Assembly: GCA_036346205.1 (NCBI GenBank)
Contig: JARFJB010001965.1
Location: 5,382,501-5,446,500 of the forward strand
DNA: 64,000 nucleotides
Reading direction: 5' to 3'
DNA from: Vesta saturnalis
Taxonomy: Eukaryota > Arthropoda > Insecta > Coleoptera > Lampyridae
A program made the position numbers and the translations under genes. This document shows positions 26,701-40,279 of the stretch, in pieces. Position 1 is the first letter of the stretch; every line of letters begins with the position of its first letter. The notes beneath the pieces are model-generated. The model saw only the letters and a program-made list of their open reading frames with translations. It was not told the origin of the DNA and did not search any database.

Positions 26701-29700
26701 GCGCGCTAGTATGAGTTTGTGAATGAATGTCTATAAAGTAGTATAGTTTTGTTAGAATGACATGCTAAGCTAAGTACCACACAGTCAATCTATAAATAGA
26801 GATAATAGTAATAATAATAACATTCATACATATTATATTAGATATAGGTAAATATGATTGTTGAACTGGAAGAAGAAATAAAATTAAACAGATGTTTTTA
26901 TTCAAAATTAACGAGTTTCTAAATTTAAATGTTATTTATTTAAAGAAATGCTAGATTATGCACTATAATTGCTTATTGAAGTAACAATGTCCGATTTCCT
27001 GGTTGGATAAATTCTTCGAGAATATCATCTAAAATCAGGGATTTTGTAATGTCACTTTCAATACTTGCGATAGCTTGGGGGCTGGATATATCTTGACTCA
27101 CGGTCGATCTTTGCCAGTTTTTATTCTCCTCACATGAGGTTGAAGATATTGGTAATGTTAACGCAAGTTGAATAAATCTGTATACATTGGGAAATGTTTC
27201 TTTTCCGGCAACATAGGTAATATCGGATGTGCCCATATATCCGTCCCGTTCTCTAACACATTTCTTTATTACGGTCATTTACGCCTTTAAAATCTCTTTA
27301 TAGATTAGAAAAGTATCTGCGTAATTCTGAATAAACTTCAAACTCGACTCTCAGGCGAAAATCTAATTTTCATATGGTTTGTGATATTATCAAATGCAGG
27401 GTAATAAACCGTAGTTAACCAAAACCTTTCTTGATTGAACAGTGTGTCTTTAAATTCGTCAATTGATAAAGTCGATGCTTCTACGACAAATTCTTTAAGA
27501 CGAACACTTTCTGTTTTTTTTTTTGCGTTTCGAACTTCGTATATCAAGACCTATGTTATTTTGTGTGGCCAAATCTTCTATCTCAAATCACAATTTTGCA
27601 AAAACCTTTTCATCGCGTTGTTGCTTCAATGATTCTATGGTTTCATTAATAATATTTACAGATTCAGACAAAGTTCCGTTTTTTTGACTGCAACTACTTG
27701 TTCTTAATATTTGTCATGGTTAGAATCTCGTCCATGATTAATAGATTAACCAAAAATTTTGAAGTTTTCATGGTGAACAGCAATCCAGCCGCTCCCACAG
27801 CATTTTTGTTTTTGTGTTTTATTGGATCTCCAATTGAAGAGCATTAATTATCGCACAATAGCTTTCCTTAACAGCTTGGCAGTACTTCGGTAACTTCATC
27901 GGGTATCTGACAAGCGATTTAACTCAGTCTTTGAAGAACCCAATTCTTTTTATATCTTGGTTAAGAAATCGTGATTACCAGGAGAAGAAAAATGTACATA
28001 AAGTGCTTCTAGGGCATAAATCGGTTATGACCAAGATTAATCTATGTGCCATACAATGTATATACATCGCAGAAGGATGTTTCTTTCTTATTTTTGCTTG
28101 AAAGCCTCCAACTCTACCGGATATAAAGCTTGCACCATCATATGTCTAGGCAAAGATGGGAATATCTTTTAATCCAATGTTTTTTTACATAATTTACTAA
28201 AATATTACTTGAATTTGTAGCATCACGTTCCTGACAGCAATTTTTAAGAGCCAAAAACCTCTCTTCAACTTCAAAGCCCTTAACATACCTCACACAAATA
28301 GAAAGTTATTGTTCCTTAAAACTACGTGCTTCATCTACTATTAATGCATACATGCCGCAACATTTGATTTCGTCAACGATGATATTTAAACTCATATTTC
28401 CGCGTTTGCTTATATTCTCATTTTGTATGTCTGAATCTGTCAGGTTAAAATATTTTTCGTGCTGTTCTTTAAATTATGGGTTGTATCTACTTACAAGTTC
28501 GTAGAATTCTTTGAAATTGCCTTTATTCTTGGAGTCTTCTGATCCATCGGGCCTCTAAGAGTAACACACTGGCGACGTAGGGTCTGTAAAATATCTGCGA
28601 TTATTTTAAAATATTCCGCTTTTGAAGAATCTTCTCTTCATATGCTGAAGACATTTGCGTTAAGTACAGAGCCTGCTTTTAATGAGTCCTTGTATGCGAC
28701 ACATGGGTGTTTTGAATGTGCGTTTTGCTTTCACAATGTTTGGACAATCTCTCTTCCATTTTCTTCCCATTTGTAAAACCCGTTTTGGTGAAAACTCATT
28801 CCGTTTTAACGCCCTTACTAAAGATTCTACAACATAAGCAACATACCGCATCCATACGTACGCTATATTCAACTCAGCTACTTAAAATATTTTGAAGAAA
28901 AACTTCGATTTTGTGTTCCAACTTTCGTTGATCGGTATTTTTCTAGAATCCGTTGGCTTGGTCTTGTTTGTAGAGTACCTAGATCGCCCACCACTCAAAA
29001 CGATTTGAATCACTCGACTGTACCAACTCATCATCCGCCGTTTCTTTAGGCAAGGGTTCCGGTTTTATAAAAAGGAGAAACATCATCAGGTACAATTTTG
29101 TATAGTATATCCTCCGTAGAAAAATTGCCAATTAGATGTTGCTTCTTCAAAGGAAGCCGCTCCCCAAAAAGAATGTTACGATTCCCATCATAAATAATAT
29201 TGTTTGGTCGTTTAGATGGCAATAAACAGTTTTAGGTACAAAAGTGAGTGCCTAAAGAAATAAGAAAAAAAAACTTAAAATTCCGGCTCTAGGCATGTAT
29301 CATGTATAAAAAAATATTTGATGTATTAACAAATTATCAGTTAATAAATATAATATATCAATTTCTCTTACCTTCTATATTCACACTTGTGCGGGATGTG
29401 CTTTGAATATCAGTAACGCTGCTATTAGGTGAATTAGGCGACTCGCTATCAGGTCGTCTTGGAGATTTTGGTTTACTAACACTCACTTTCGAAAAAGAAA
29501 GAACGGATATCACCACTTATCTTATTCATTATAGTATATTTCTTTTATTGCCTTATAGAGTCTCTTGCCTATTGGCGATATTAAATTAAAAATTACACTA
29601 TCTTCAGGTTGAAATTTTAACACCTCTAATTGTCGAATCACACAATCACGATCACGCAAACTGAAACAGTATCGGCATTTGGCTGCACTGAATAACAGTG

Positions 29701-31520
29701 ACAAATGCTAGAAATGGGACAGACCACCCCTTCTCCTTTCTTTGAGTTTGCCGCCGTGACCCGTTTCTTTTCTCCGATTCTGCCAAGCTGTGACGCCGAT
29801 TCAGTTTTGATTGAAGCAACTGCCAATTTAAAATTTAGAGTTAAAAGTTACGTCAAAAATTACGCGTACATAATATTTTTTACGTGAAAAATTTGGAATA
29901 TTTGGGAGGGGCTAAATTGACGTTTGGGAGCCCCCCCCCCTTAACTTCACCAATGATGTTCGTGTGTTCGTCTGTACATGTGTAGGTGTGCGTAACTGAA
30001 CGCGCGCATGAGCGCGTGTGTGGGCGGATGTATGAAGAACTTTAAGACTTGCATACTTTAAATTTCGCATTTCGCTTACTTACATTTCTCCTGGAGCTGA
30101 TAAAGGCTTGAGAGAAATCCAGCTACGTAGAAAGGGGTTTTATTTGGTGCAGTTTTTGGTTATTAGCAAGTATTTCTGAAACAGCTGTATATTTCAACGA
30201 TAAAAATATCGTCGTATAGATTTTAAAATTATAAATTAATTATGATCACGTAATTTATTGATACGACGCATAACTTGGCGGCAAAAAATTCCTAATGTGG
30301 AATTCAAGTATTCCTTCAATTTTTTTTAATATATTAGGACCGACTTAAACATGTGTAAACATATTTGTTAGAGATAATTCAATTTTACATAACAAGTAAG
30401 TCTTAAACATTAATCAAATAAGATTTATATGTATTTTTGATATGATTATAGAAGCGGCGGTTTTGGAATTTTTTGTCCAGTTAGTTTCTGTATGTGTATT
30501 TTCCTCTATCTGACATGAAGGTTTAAAGGTCTATCTAACATAAATTATTATTGTTATTTTTGCAATGTTGCTTATCTCCATCAAGAACGTGTTATAAAAG
30601 ATTATCCTAAAAAAATGTATTTAATTTCTTTTCATTCCCACTTTTTAGGTTGGAATGTTGTGAGTTGTTTCACAGCAGATATTTTTCATACGCACAGCAA
30701 ACGAGAAAGTGCTGAAGCGGTACGAATGAAGGGATTAAGGATGGTATTTAGTTGTTATTTATTATGTAGTAAGACCAAGTATGGGTATGACTGAAAATTC
30801 AGGTTCTGTGCAGTGAATAGCTCTAGCAGTGTACATTATCGCAAGCGGTAAGAAATACACAAAGGTCGGTATGAGAGATATTAGCATTCATTTCAGCACG
30901 TTCCTCCTCAGTAATCTACATGCATCAAATATTATATCGGATAACGCCAGGTCTGTGGACTATGACCGCGAGGGACTTGATGGAGCAGCATTTTCTCTAC
31001 ACGTCCCTCAAATGGGTGTCCGCATCCACACCCATGATGTACATGTTCCAAACAAGCGATGACAATACTCAACTATGAACCTTGACGTGACCGCGTGTGT
31101 ATGCGTGTGTGTGCGTGTGTGTGCGTGTGTTTGCGTATGTTTGCGTGTGTGTGCGTGTGTGTATGTGTGTGCGTGTGCGTGTGTGATTATGCGTGTGTGC
31201 GTGTGTGTGTGTGTGTGTGCGTGTGTGCGTGTGTGTGTGCACGTGTGTGCACGTGTGTGCGCGTGTGTGCACGCGTATGTGCCCGTGTGCGCGTGCGCGC
31301 GTGAGCGTGAGCGATTGCGCGCGTGTGTGCGCGCGAGCGCGTGCGTGCGCGTGCGTGTTTTCGTTCGCTTGTGCTTGCGCGTGTGCGTGCGCGCGTGCGC
31401 GTGCGTGTGCATGTACGTGTGCGTGTGCGTGGGCGTATGCGTGTGCCGTGCCTGTGCGGGTGCTTGTGCGTATGCGTATACGTGTGCGTGTGCGTGTGCG
31501 TGTGCGTGTTCGTGTGGGTG

Positions 31521-31556
<36 letters not shown>

Positions 31557-34500
31557 TGAGTAGGTATGTATATTTTGGAAGGAATTCAGTGGCGGAGAGG
31601 GGGGTTTATTATAAGCTGTTTTTTATTTTTATCAAATATTTATAAACAGCTGTATATTTAAAAGATATAAAAATAGCAATACATAGACCAAGATTTAGCG
31701 GAAAAGGTTCAGAAGGTAGAATTTAAGTGTTAGTTCAATTTTTTCCACATCTCAATAATGATTAATTTTATAAGAAAGTGTGTAGACATATTTTTCAAGG
31801 AAAATTTAATTTATACATTATCGATATTTTTATATCGATATTTTGGAATAATTTTTAAGTTAGTATCTAGATGACTATTAACCTCTGTCTGACATCAAGT
31901 TTTAAACGGCTGTTTGACATAGACTATTATTTTTGTTTTTACAATGTTGCCTAATTTCGTAATGAACTTATTATAACAGAGGTTGCATAATTATCCTAAA
32001 AAATTGTTATTAAAATTATTTCATTTCTTTTAATTTCAATTCTATAGGTTGAAAGATAGTGTGTTGTTCCACACCAGATATTTAATAACACAATCCATGA
32101 TAACCTGTTAAGGTAGTTCCTTTCAACAACAGCATGTACACTTGCAAGCAGAAAAAACTGGGGCACCCTAAATTTTAGTTGTGTAAATTGTGGTGTGACA
32201 TAAAAATTCCTATCAAATTGACATATTTGAAATCCTTGTCAATTTGAAATTTGTAAAATACCAAATTCTAAACTATAGACGTAGAATGCCTGGATTTGTC
32301 AGCAACATGTGAAGACATGACAGACGCGCTAATGTCAATATCAATTGAAGCGAAGTCAGTTTCATGCTAAGCCAAATTCTGAACTATAGACGTAGAGTCC
32401 CTAGATTAATTGTCCCAGTTTTTGTTGCTCGCCACTGTACCTATTACTTTATACATCAATTCCTTATTCTTTGATTTTCGATAACTTTTTTAACTTTTTA
32501 CAAAAATTTAATTAACGGCTTATTTTAAAGACCCCAATACAAACGACCACTTAGAAGTAAATATAAACTAAACTTTTATCGATTTATCTACTATTAAAAC
32601 TTCGTCAAACACATAGAAAAACTGTATTGCAAGAATTAATATTCTAACACTCAGATAGTGGATATTGGAGTACCTCAGGCCTGTCCTAAGAGCGTTGCTA
32701 TTCCAATAAATTGCAACATTGTTTTAAAAAAATAATTTTAAAGTCTTGTGAAAAATCAGGACTGTATTTATACCGGCAAAATCACATATGCGAGATAGTT
32801 AATGCAAAACTAAATATGATTAAAGACATGCTCCTGCCAAAGGATATGAATATTTGATCACACACATCCCTTGTTATGTTTATTTTGCTACAGTCGTAAG
32901 CATAAATATTAATCATAAAATGTGATTCTGCGGTTTAACAGAATTTAGGAGCAATTGCAATTTCCTACATGTACCTACTGACAAAGATACAATTGTACAT
33001 ACCATTTATTATGAGGGTATTATTTTTCATTTTATAAGTTTTGTCCATATAAGATATCGACACACCGTTTAAAAAGTCATTGACCTCAGTATCATAATTA
33101 ATGATAACATCTCCAGAAATGTTGATAGGTCCATTGATACTTTGTTTTCCAGTTTTAGTTAAAATATTATCAACATGGACATCATTAAGGTATTCTGAAT
33201 TAAGCATCCGTATAACTCGAAAACCTTTGTAGAACTTCTTGTGACTATTAATAATTGGATTTGTTTCACTTTTATATACAATATTATCACTAAAAGATTT
33301 ATAGTCGACACCGCCATAGTTACTCAACTTTAGTGCTTGCAAATACAAATCTCCCTAAAAGTAAAATAATAACTTTCTTCAAATTTAATATCAACTTACC
33401 TGAAATATTGCTTCATTAATATTATTATTTCTGTCTGTCCATAAGCAAGATTGAAGAAACTCATTTACAATTTTGCCATTAATGTTAGAAATTGACAAAT
33501 TGCCATTTACGTGAAGATCTAAATAAATTTAATTACTATAAACTAACATATCAATACGTCTCTATTTTCTACTTTGTTTTTACTTTCTTATGCGCGAAGT
33601 CATAAGATTGTTTTCGTGAAAAAAATGGATTTTCATCGGTTTTGTTTATTTCCAGAAAAAAAAAATGTAGACATTTTTTAACGATAACTCAATTTTAGAT
33701 AAGTTACCTTAATGAAAGTTTTTAGTAGGTGACACAGCCCTTAACAACACTTTAACGTCCCATGAACTACTTTTTTGTGAATATATGGAAAAATTTTAAC
33801 ATTTGATGTTTTCACTTTGTATTGCGAACACCGTACATTTCTTTAAAATGCTATGCCTCGGATATATTCGAAATCTTATCGAAGAAGTATAACAAAATAA
33901 AATTGAAATTGCCTGTTTTAATTCGTTCCGTTAGTGTTCGAAGATACACAAGTGTACCTCTATTGCAACAATGCTTTTAAATAAATTAGGTTACGTAATG
34001 TCAGTTTAAAGCTCTTGTAAATATAGATAGAAGATGAATAAGCTCAAAAGTCTCAGTATTTAGTATCGTTAATGTGTAACTCGCAATAATTTATTATAAA
34101 ATACTCTGCAGAATGTACAGTATGTTATATAAAAACATACTCGTATTTAGTACATACGTTGATGTTACACCCAAAGGTTGATCATTATTTTTACAGTGAT
34201 AAGATTAATTTTGGCAGTTTGCATTGAGTGTAATAGCCCAGTCTAAATAGACTACAAAAACTCCAAACTTAACCAAAATTCCGAGAAAGATGAAATTCGA
34301 TACATACCTTCGAATTATCATTTGCAATGAAATGTCAAACGTCTCTATCGATTAGTTAGGCTAAAATGTTAAAGGTCAAAGCTCAGTTTGTGTTGCAAAT
34401 ATCTCTTGAAAGGAAATTTTTATTAAAAAAATAATTATAAACTTTTTAGATAAGATAATTTCCTACAAAAAAGGTCGTGATACTTTATTTTTCTACAAAT

Positions 34501-36022
34501 GGTCGTTCGTGAAATATCACAATATCAACAATTATAGACTGATATGTACTCATATGCGGAATGTATACATCATTGAACGTTGTATACATATATTATTATA
34601 CAAGTTAGGTATTATTAAAAATATGTATATATTCTGTACTACAAACAGAAAGCTGTATGTTGTTTAAGAATGTCTGTCCCTATCTTAGGTCACCAGGACT
34701 TTTTTGATCTTTCGGCTTGGGAATCATCTGCCAGCTTACTCTATTTTATGACGTATAGACGGTCCTATACCTGCTTCATGTTGAAAGGACATAAACGACC
34801 TAAGAGTAAAATAAGTAGTGTTAGATGCAATCGAATAAATTACTATTTTTGAAAAAAAAACTGTCGAATAAATTTACAATCGAATGGAAATTTCACGATT
34901 TTAGTAGTATTGGAGTATATATACTGTAGGTATAAGTGTATAACGCTGCCTGTATGCTATCGAATAATGGTTATTAAGACAGCTAATGCTACTGGTTACC
35001 TTAATCTTACCATGTCGTAAATAAAGGTTGGCGTAAAGCAAAAAAGCTGTGTAGTTTTCTTAGAATGCAACCTTCTTGTAGGTATATGTAGATAACCTAA
35101 ACATTGTCAATAGCGACGGAATGACTCATTGCGTATACTGAGAAATGGGCAATAAAAGCGCAAAAGGTGGTAATACAGTATGTAGTCAAACTTGTTCAAT
35201 AAATAATGTATTTCAGTTTCGTTTACATATCTGTAGATGTGAAAAAGTACTAAACGTTAAATGCACCCAACCTAAAAGTTTAGAAAATTTGTTAACCATT
35301 TTGCTTTTTATATACTATAACATACGCTTGAATTTAATATAACATTAAATTTGTTAAAATGACGCGAAATGTACCATTCTACTAAGCTTTGTCGTGCTGT
35401 ACTGGATACATTTTTTGAAATAATAATGGTATAACACAGAAGATAAACTGGCTTAAGGATTTGATGCTTCATCGCTTCGGAACTATTTCTTTCCCAATAA
35501 AAACTTACCATAATCTCCCTAGATTTCCAGAGCCTACTAGATTTCTTAATTAATTTTTAGGGCTTACTTTCTTTCGTATAAAAACTATCTTAAGAATACC
35601 AAATTTAATAACCTTTAAAAAAATATGTATATAGCTTTTGCTACAATATTGATAGTTGTTCATATATTCGCAAAAATGCGTTTTTGTGTTTATTAATGAA
35701 ACTTATCTAAAACGTAATTATCTCTACGTAAAGGTTTCTACACGTTTTCCAGTAAGGTTAACAATTTTCGAGATATTCACAAAATGTGTTTTGACGTTTT
35801 TTATAAAGTGCCTGTAATTGTAAACGGTTTTTAACCAAGATTTGAACAAATATATTTCCGTAGTAACTATCAAGTTTCATTCAAACATGCTGCATATTTT
35901 TCAAGTTGCTAAGATACACACGCACACCCACACGCACACACACACGCACACGCACACGCACACGCAAATCCAAACCCACACCCACACACACACACACCAC
36001 CCACCCACACTCACACCCCCCC

Positions 36023-36055
<33 letters not shown>

Positions 36056-36388
36056 TCACTCGCGCACGCACGCAGGCAGGCACGCACGCACGCATACGCA
36101 CACACACTCACACTCACACTCGCACTCACACTACTCACACTCACACTCACTCACACTTACACTCACACTCACACACACTCACACTCACACTCACACTCAC
36201 ACTCACACTCACACTCACACTCACACTCACACTCACACTCACACTCACACACACTCCCACTCACACTCACACTCATACTCACACTCACAATCACACTCAC
36301 ACTCACAATCACACTCACTCTCACACGCGCGTGCACACACGCACGCACGCACGCACGCACGCACACACGCACGCACGCACGCACACAC

Positions 36389-36457
<69 letters not shown>

Positions 36458-39400
36458 ACACGTATACTCACACGCACATGCACACAAAAAATTACTTTCC
36501 TGTTCATAAACAAGATCAGCCTAGTGTTAGTTACACTCCTGAATAAACGAAGCCACTAACAAATATTTATAGAGTACTCCTTACTTTTAATTTGCATATC
36601 ACCGTTAAGTAAACTCTCAGAAATCTGGTCTAAATAATAATCATGATCAAACAGTTTTGTAAACATTTCTCCATTCATCGAATTCGCATTGAAGTTTTCC
36701 GCATCTAATCTCTTTATGGTGTACTTGGCCAGAACTTCTTGTTGCCGTGTTTTACTTAAACGTCTGGTATCAAATTCTTCCAATGAAAATTCATCTATTG
36801 GTCCATCAAGATTACCCTCAACAATTACGTTACGTGCTTGGATTCTATCTAAGCCTAATAAATTAGGATTTATGTTTCCCCCCTTTTTATAAAAATACTG
36901 ATCGGAGGATAGTTCATTTAATGTATCAAATATTTCCATTTCTGTTGCTGATAAATCGACCAAGTCCTTATTTACATTAGTAAACTCAAGAGTGGATGAT
37001 ATAAATTGATCTCCACTTAATTTGACCGTTTCTTGGTCCAATTTTGTAATATTTATCTTTCCATATAAACCTTGAATAGCAAGATTTTTAAATACAACAG
37101 GACCATTTAGTGTTTTCATTGATATTTCTTGCTCGGTGTTTGTAGTTATAATAGATAATATTGGTATAGTGTTTATTTGATTAGATGATATAGTTAAACC
37201 GTTGCTAACAAAAAGGCCTTTTGGGAAGCTTTTCGCTGAGTCTATGTGTGCATAACCATCGGTCTAAAAGAAACATTTATTACTATATAAATAATTTGTA
37301 AACAATAGTAAATTAAGTAATAAAATCGGTTAGGGTTGTTTACTGGTCGAAGACAGTGATTGGAAACAGAATGTAGCAAAGTTTCCTACATTTTCGAAGA
37401 CATTTTTGAATATATAATAACTGTTATGAAAGAAAGGGAAACTTTTATTTCATTATGAGTTTTCGGTTTATTTACAAATGAAAAACAAATAAAATATTAT
37501 ATGTGACGTGCCAGGTAACCGTTTTTACTGGCTCAAGGATGTAAAAGGCTCGCCTAACCAATCATTCTCAGCCTATCGCCAGTAAAAACTGTTTAACCTG
37601 GCTTGTAATGTAAAACCTTTAACGTTCGTAATGCTTAAACTATTTTTCGTAGGAAGTCTTCTTTAGCGCATTTCCCCAAGGGAATAATGGTATTATGTGT
37701 ATTTGTGTATATATTTATATTCATATGATCACTTATATATTCAGGCAGTGAACAAAGGATCGGACCCTCTGTGTCCACACCAGTGTGGAAAAATCGTCTC
37801 TGAAACCGTTACAAATTATACCTTTACACTCATAACTATTCACGTTTTTCACCGATTAAGCTGAACTGTTGCACATATAACCATTATAAAATCCGGGACA
37901 TATTAAATTTTAATCGACCACATGGATTTTGACCAAGTGATGCCATAATAGTAGAATGAGTCTACAAACTGTCGAAAGGGGTTCGTTGAGTCTAAAAACT
38001 GTCGAAAGGGTGAATTGAGTCTAAAAACTGTCGAAAGGGGCGAGTTGAGTCTAAAAAAGTAGTAGAAGGGGGCAACATCCCTAAGAACCAAAATCTTTGT
38101 TCATCCTAATTCATCTTAGTATCCCTGTGGCGGCGGCCATCCTCGCCTTAGTTCATATTAATTGAGGTTAGCACCCCTGGTCCAGCGGCCATCTTCATTC
38201 TAATGCATCTTGGTTCATCTTAATTCATGTTAAGTCATCTTAATGTAACTTAGAGGCCATCTTTGGTTATGGTTCTGATTGCAGTGCCTGGTGGTAGGCC
38301 ACACCCTAGGCTTCTGATTGGTCCAGATGCATCTTAGTTCATCTTAATTCATATAGGTAAAATTTTGAGACGCGCGGCTTTCAGCGAAGGCTGTTTCGGC
38401 GACCCCCTCTCCTTGACTTCCGCAGATAACCGATCCTATTCGACCATTGCCGAATGCGCCCGCGCACTAGAACCAAGGCCGACAACATGTGGACGCGTGC
38501 GCAGTTTTATTTAAACTATAACTAAATTATAGTGGAGAAATGGGTGTAAGCACTCTGCAATGTTCGGATAGGATCGGTTATCTTCGGGAGTTGGTAGGGG
38601 GCGCCGAAACAGCCTTCGCTGCTTCTTACATGAAAGTTATGAAGATTTCTTAGTTCAGCTTCTTTTTGATTTATATTGATTTGACTGATTTGGTTAATTG
38701 TTTATATACTTGTTTGATTGATTAATTGATTTGATTCATTGTATTGGACTAATTGATTTGATTGAGATTGATCTGATTGATTAACTGATTTGATTGAGAT
38801 TGATTTGGTTGAGATTGATTTGATTGAGTTGGATTGGATTGATTGATGAGAGCACAGAGCCTGTGGGGTGTCCATAGACCAATTAGAAAACGTGGGAGAT
38901 ATTGATGACGTGAAGATAAACCAAGATACATTAAACATGTCTGGGACTGCCTACCCTCCAGGGGTTAGACCGCCAAAAGGCTCAGCATACTGAATTACGA
39001 TTAACTAAAATACATCTGGACCCATCAGAAGCCATGGCGTGGCCTACTCTCAGACACTCCATTCAGAACCATAGCCAAAAACTTAAGATTAACTAAGGTG
39101 CATTAAGATGAAGATGGCCGCTGTACCAACGATGCTAGGGCGAATTAAAATGAACTAAGATGAAGACGAAAGTCGTCACAGAGATGTTAAGATGAATTAA
39201 GATGAATAACGATTTTAGAGCTTAGGGATGTTGTTGCCCCCTTTTACTATTTTTTTAGCCTCAACTCACTCGCTCCTTTGGACAGTTTTTAGACTGAACT
39301 CACCCTTTCGACAGTTTTGAGACAGAACGGACCCCTTTCGACAGTTTTTAGACTCAATGGACCTCATTCTACTCACAATCAATATTTATTCACAATTGTG

Positions 39401-40224
39401 CGTGTGTGTGTGCGTGTGTTTGTGCGCAAGTGTGCGTCTGGTTGCGTGCGCGTCTGTGTGTGTGTGTGCGCGCACGTGTGTTCGTGTGCGAGTGTGTGTC
39501 TGGTTGCGTGCGTGTCTGTGAATGTGTGTGTGTGTGTGTGTGTGTGTTCGTGTGTCCGTGTGTCCGTGTGTCCGTGTGTCCGTGTGTCCGTGTGTCCGTG
39601 TGTCCGTGTGTCCGTGTGTCCGTGTGTCCGTGTGTCCGTGTGTCCGTGAGTCCGTGTGTCCGTGTGTCCGTGTGTCCGTGTGTCCGTGTGTCCGTGTCGT
39701 GTGTCCGTGTGTCCGTGTGTCCGTGCGTCCGTGCGTCCGTGCGTCCGTGCGTCCGTGCGTCCGTGCGTCCGTGCGTCCGTGCGTCCGTGTGTCCGTGTGT
39801 CCGTGTGTCCGTGTGTCCGTGTGTCCGTGTGTCCGTGTGTCCGTGTGTCCGTGTGTCCGTGTGTCCGTGTGTCCGTGTGTCTGTCTGTGTGTCCGTGTGT
39901 CCGTGTGTCCGTGTGTCCGTGTGTCCGTGTGTCCGTGAGTCCGTGAGTCCGTGTGTCCGTGTGTCCGTGTGTCCGTGTGTCCGTGTGTCCGTGTGTCCGT
40001 GTGTCCGTGTGTCCGTGTGTCCGTTTGTCCGTGTGCCCGTGTGTCCGTGTGTCCGTGTGTCCGTGTGTCCGTGTGTCCGTGTGTCCGTGTGTCCGTGTGT
40101 CCGTGTGTCCGTTTGTCCGTGTGCCCGTGTGTCCGTTTGTCCGTGTGTCCGTGTGTCCGTGTGTCCGTGTGTCCGTGTGTCCGTGTGTCCGTGTGTCTCT
40201 GTGTCTCTGTGTCTGTGTGTCTGT

Positions 40225-40279
<55 letters not shown>

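Larger units (their letters stand above)
37950..39373. mobile_element. foldback-like element with long inverted arms and tandem sub-repeats
   Basis: The left arm (37950-38370) and right arm (38960-39373) are long inverted repeats. Both start from AGTAGAATGAG at the outer edge, pass through 3-4 tandem copies of GAGTCTAAAAACTGTCGAAA, then GGGGGCAAC..ATCCCTAAG, then TTCATCTTAATTCATCTTA blocks. No coding is present. The structure resembles Drosophila FB-type elements. Confidence 0.8.

Noticed and set aside
30829..31062. Plus ORF of 77 codons before the GTGTGC array
   Set aside because: No recognisable domain, homopolymer-free but without splice or family support.
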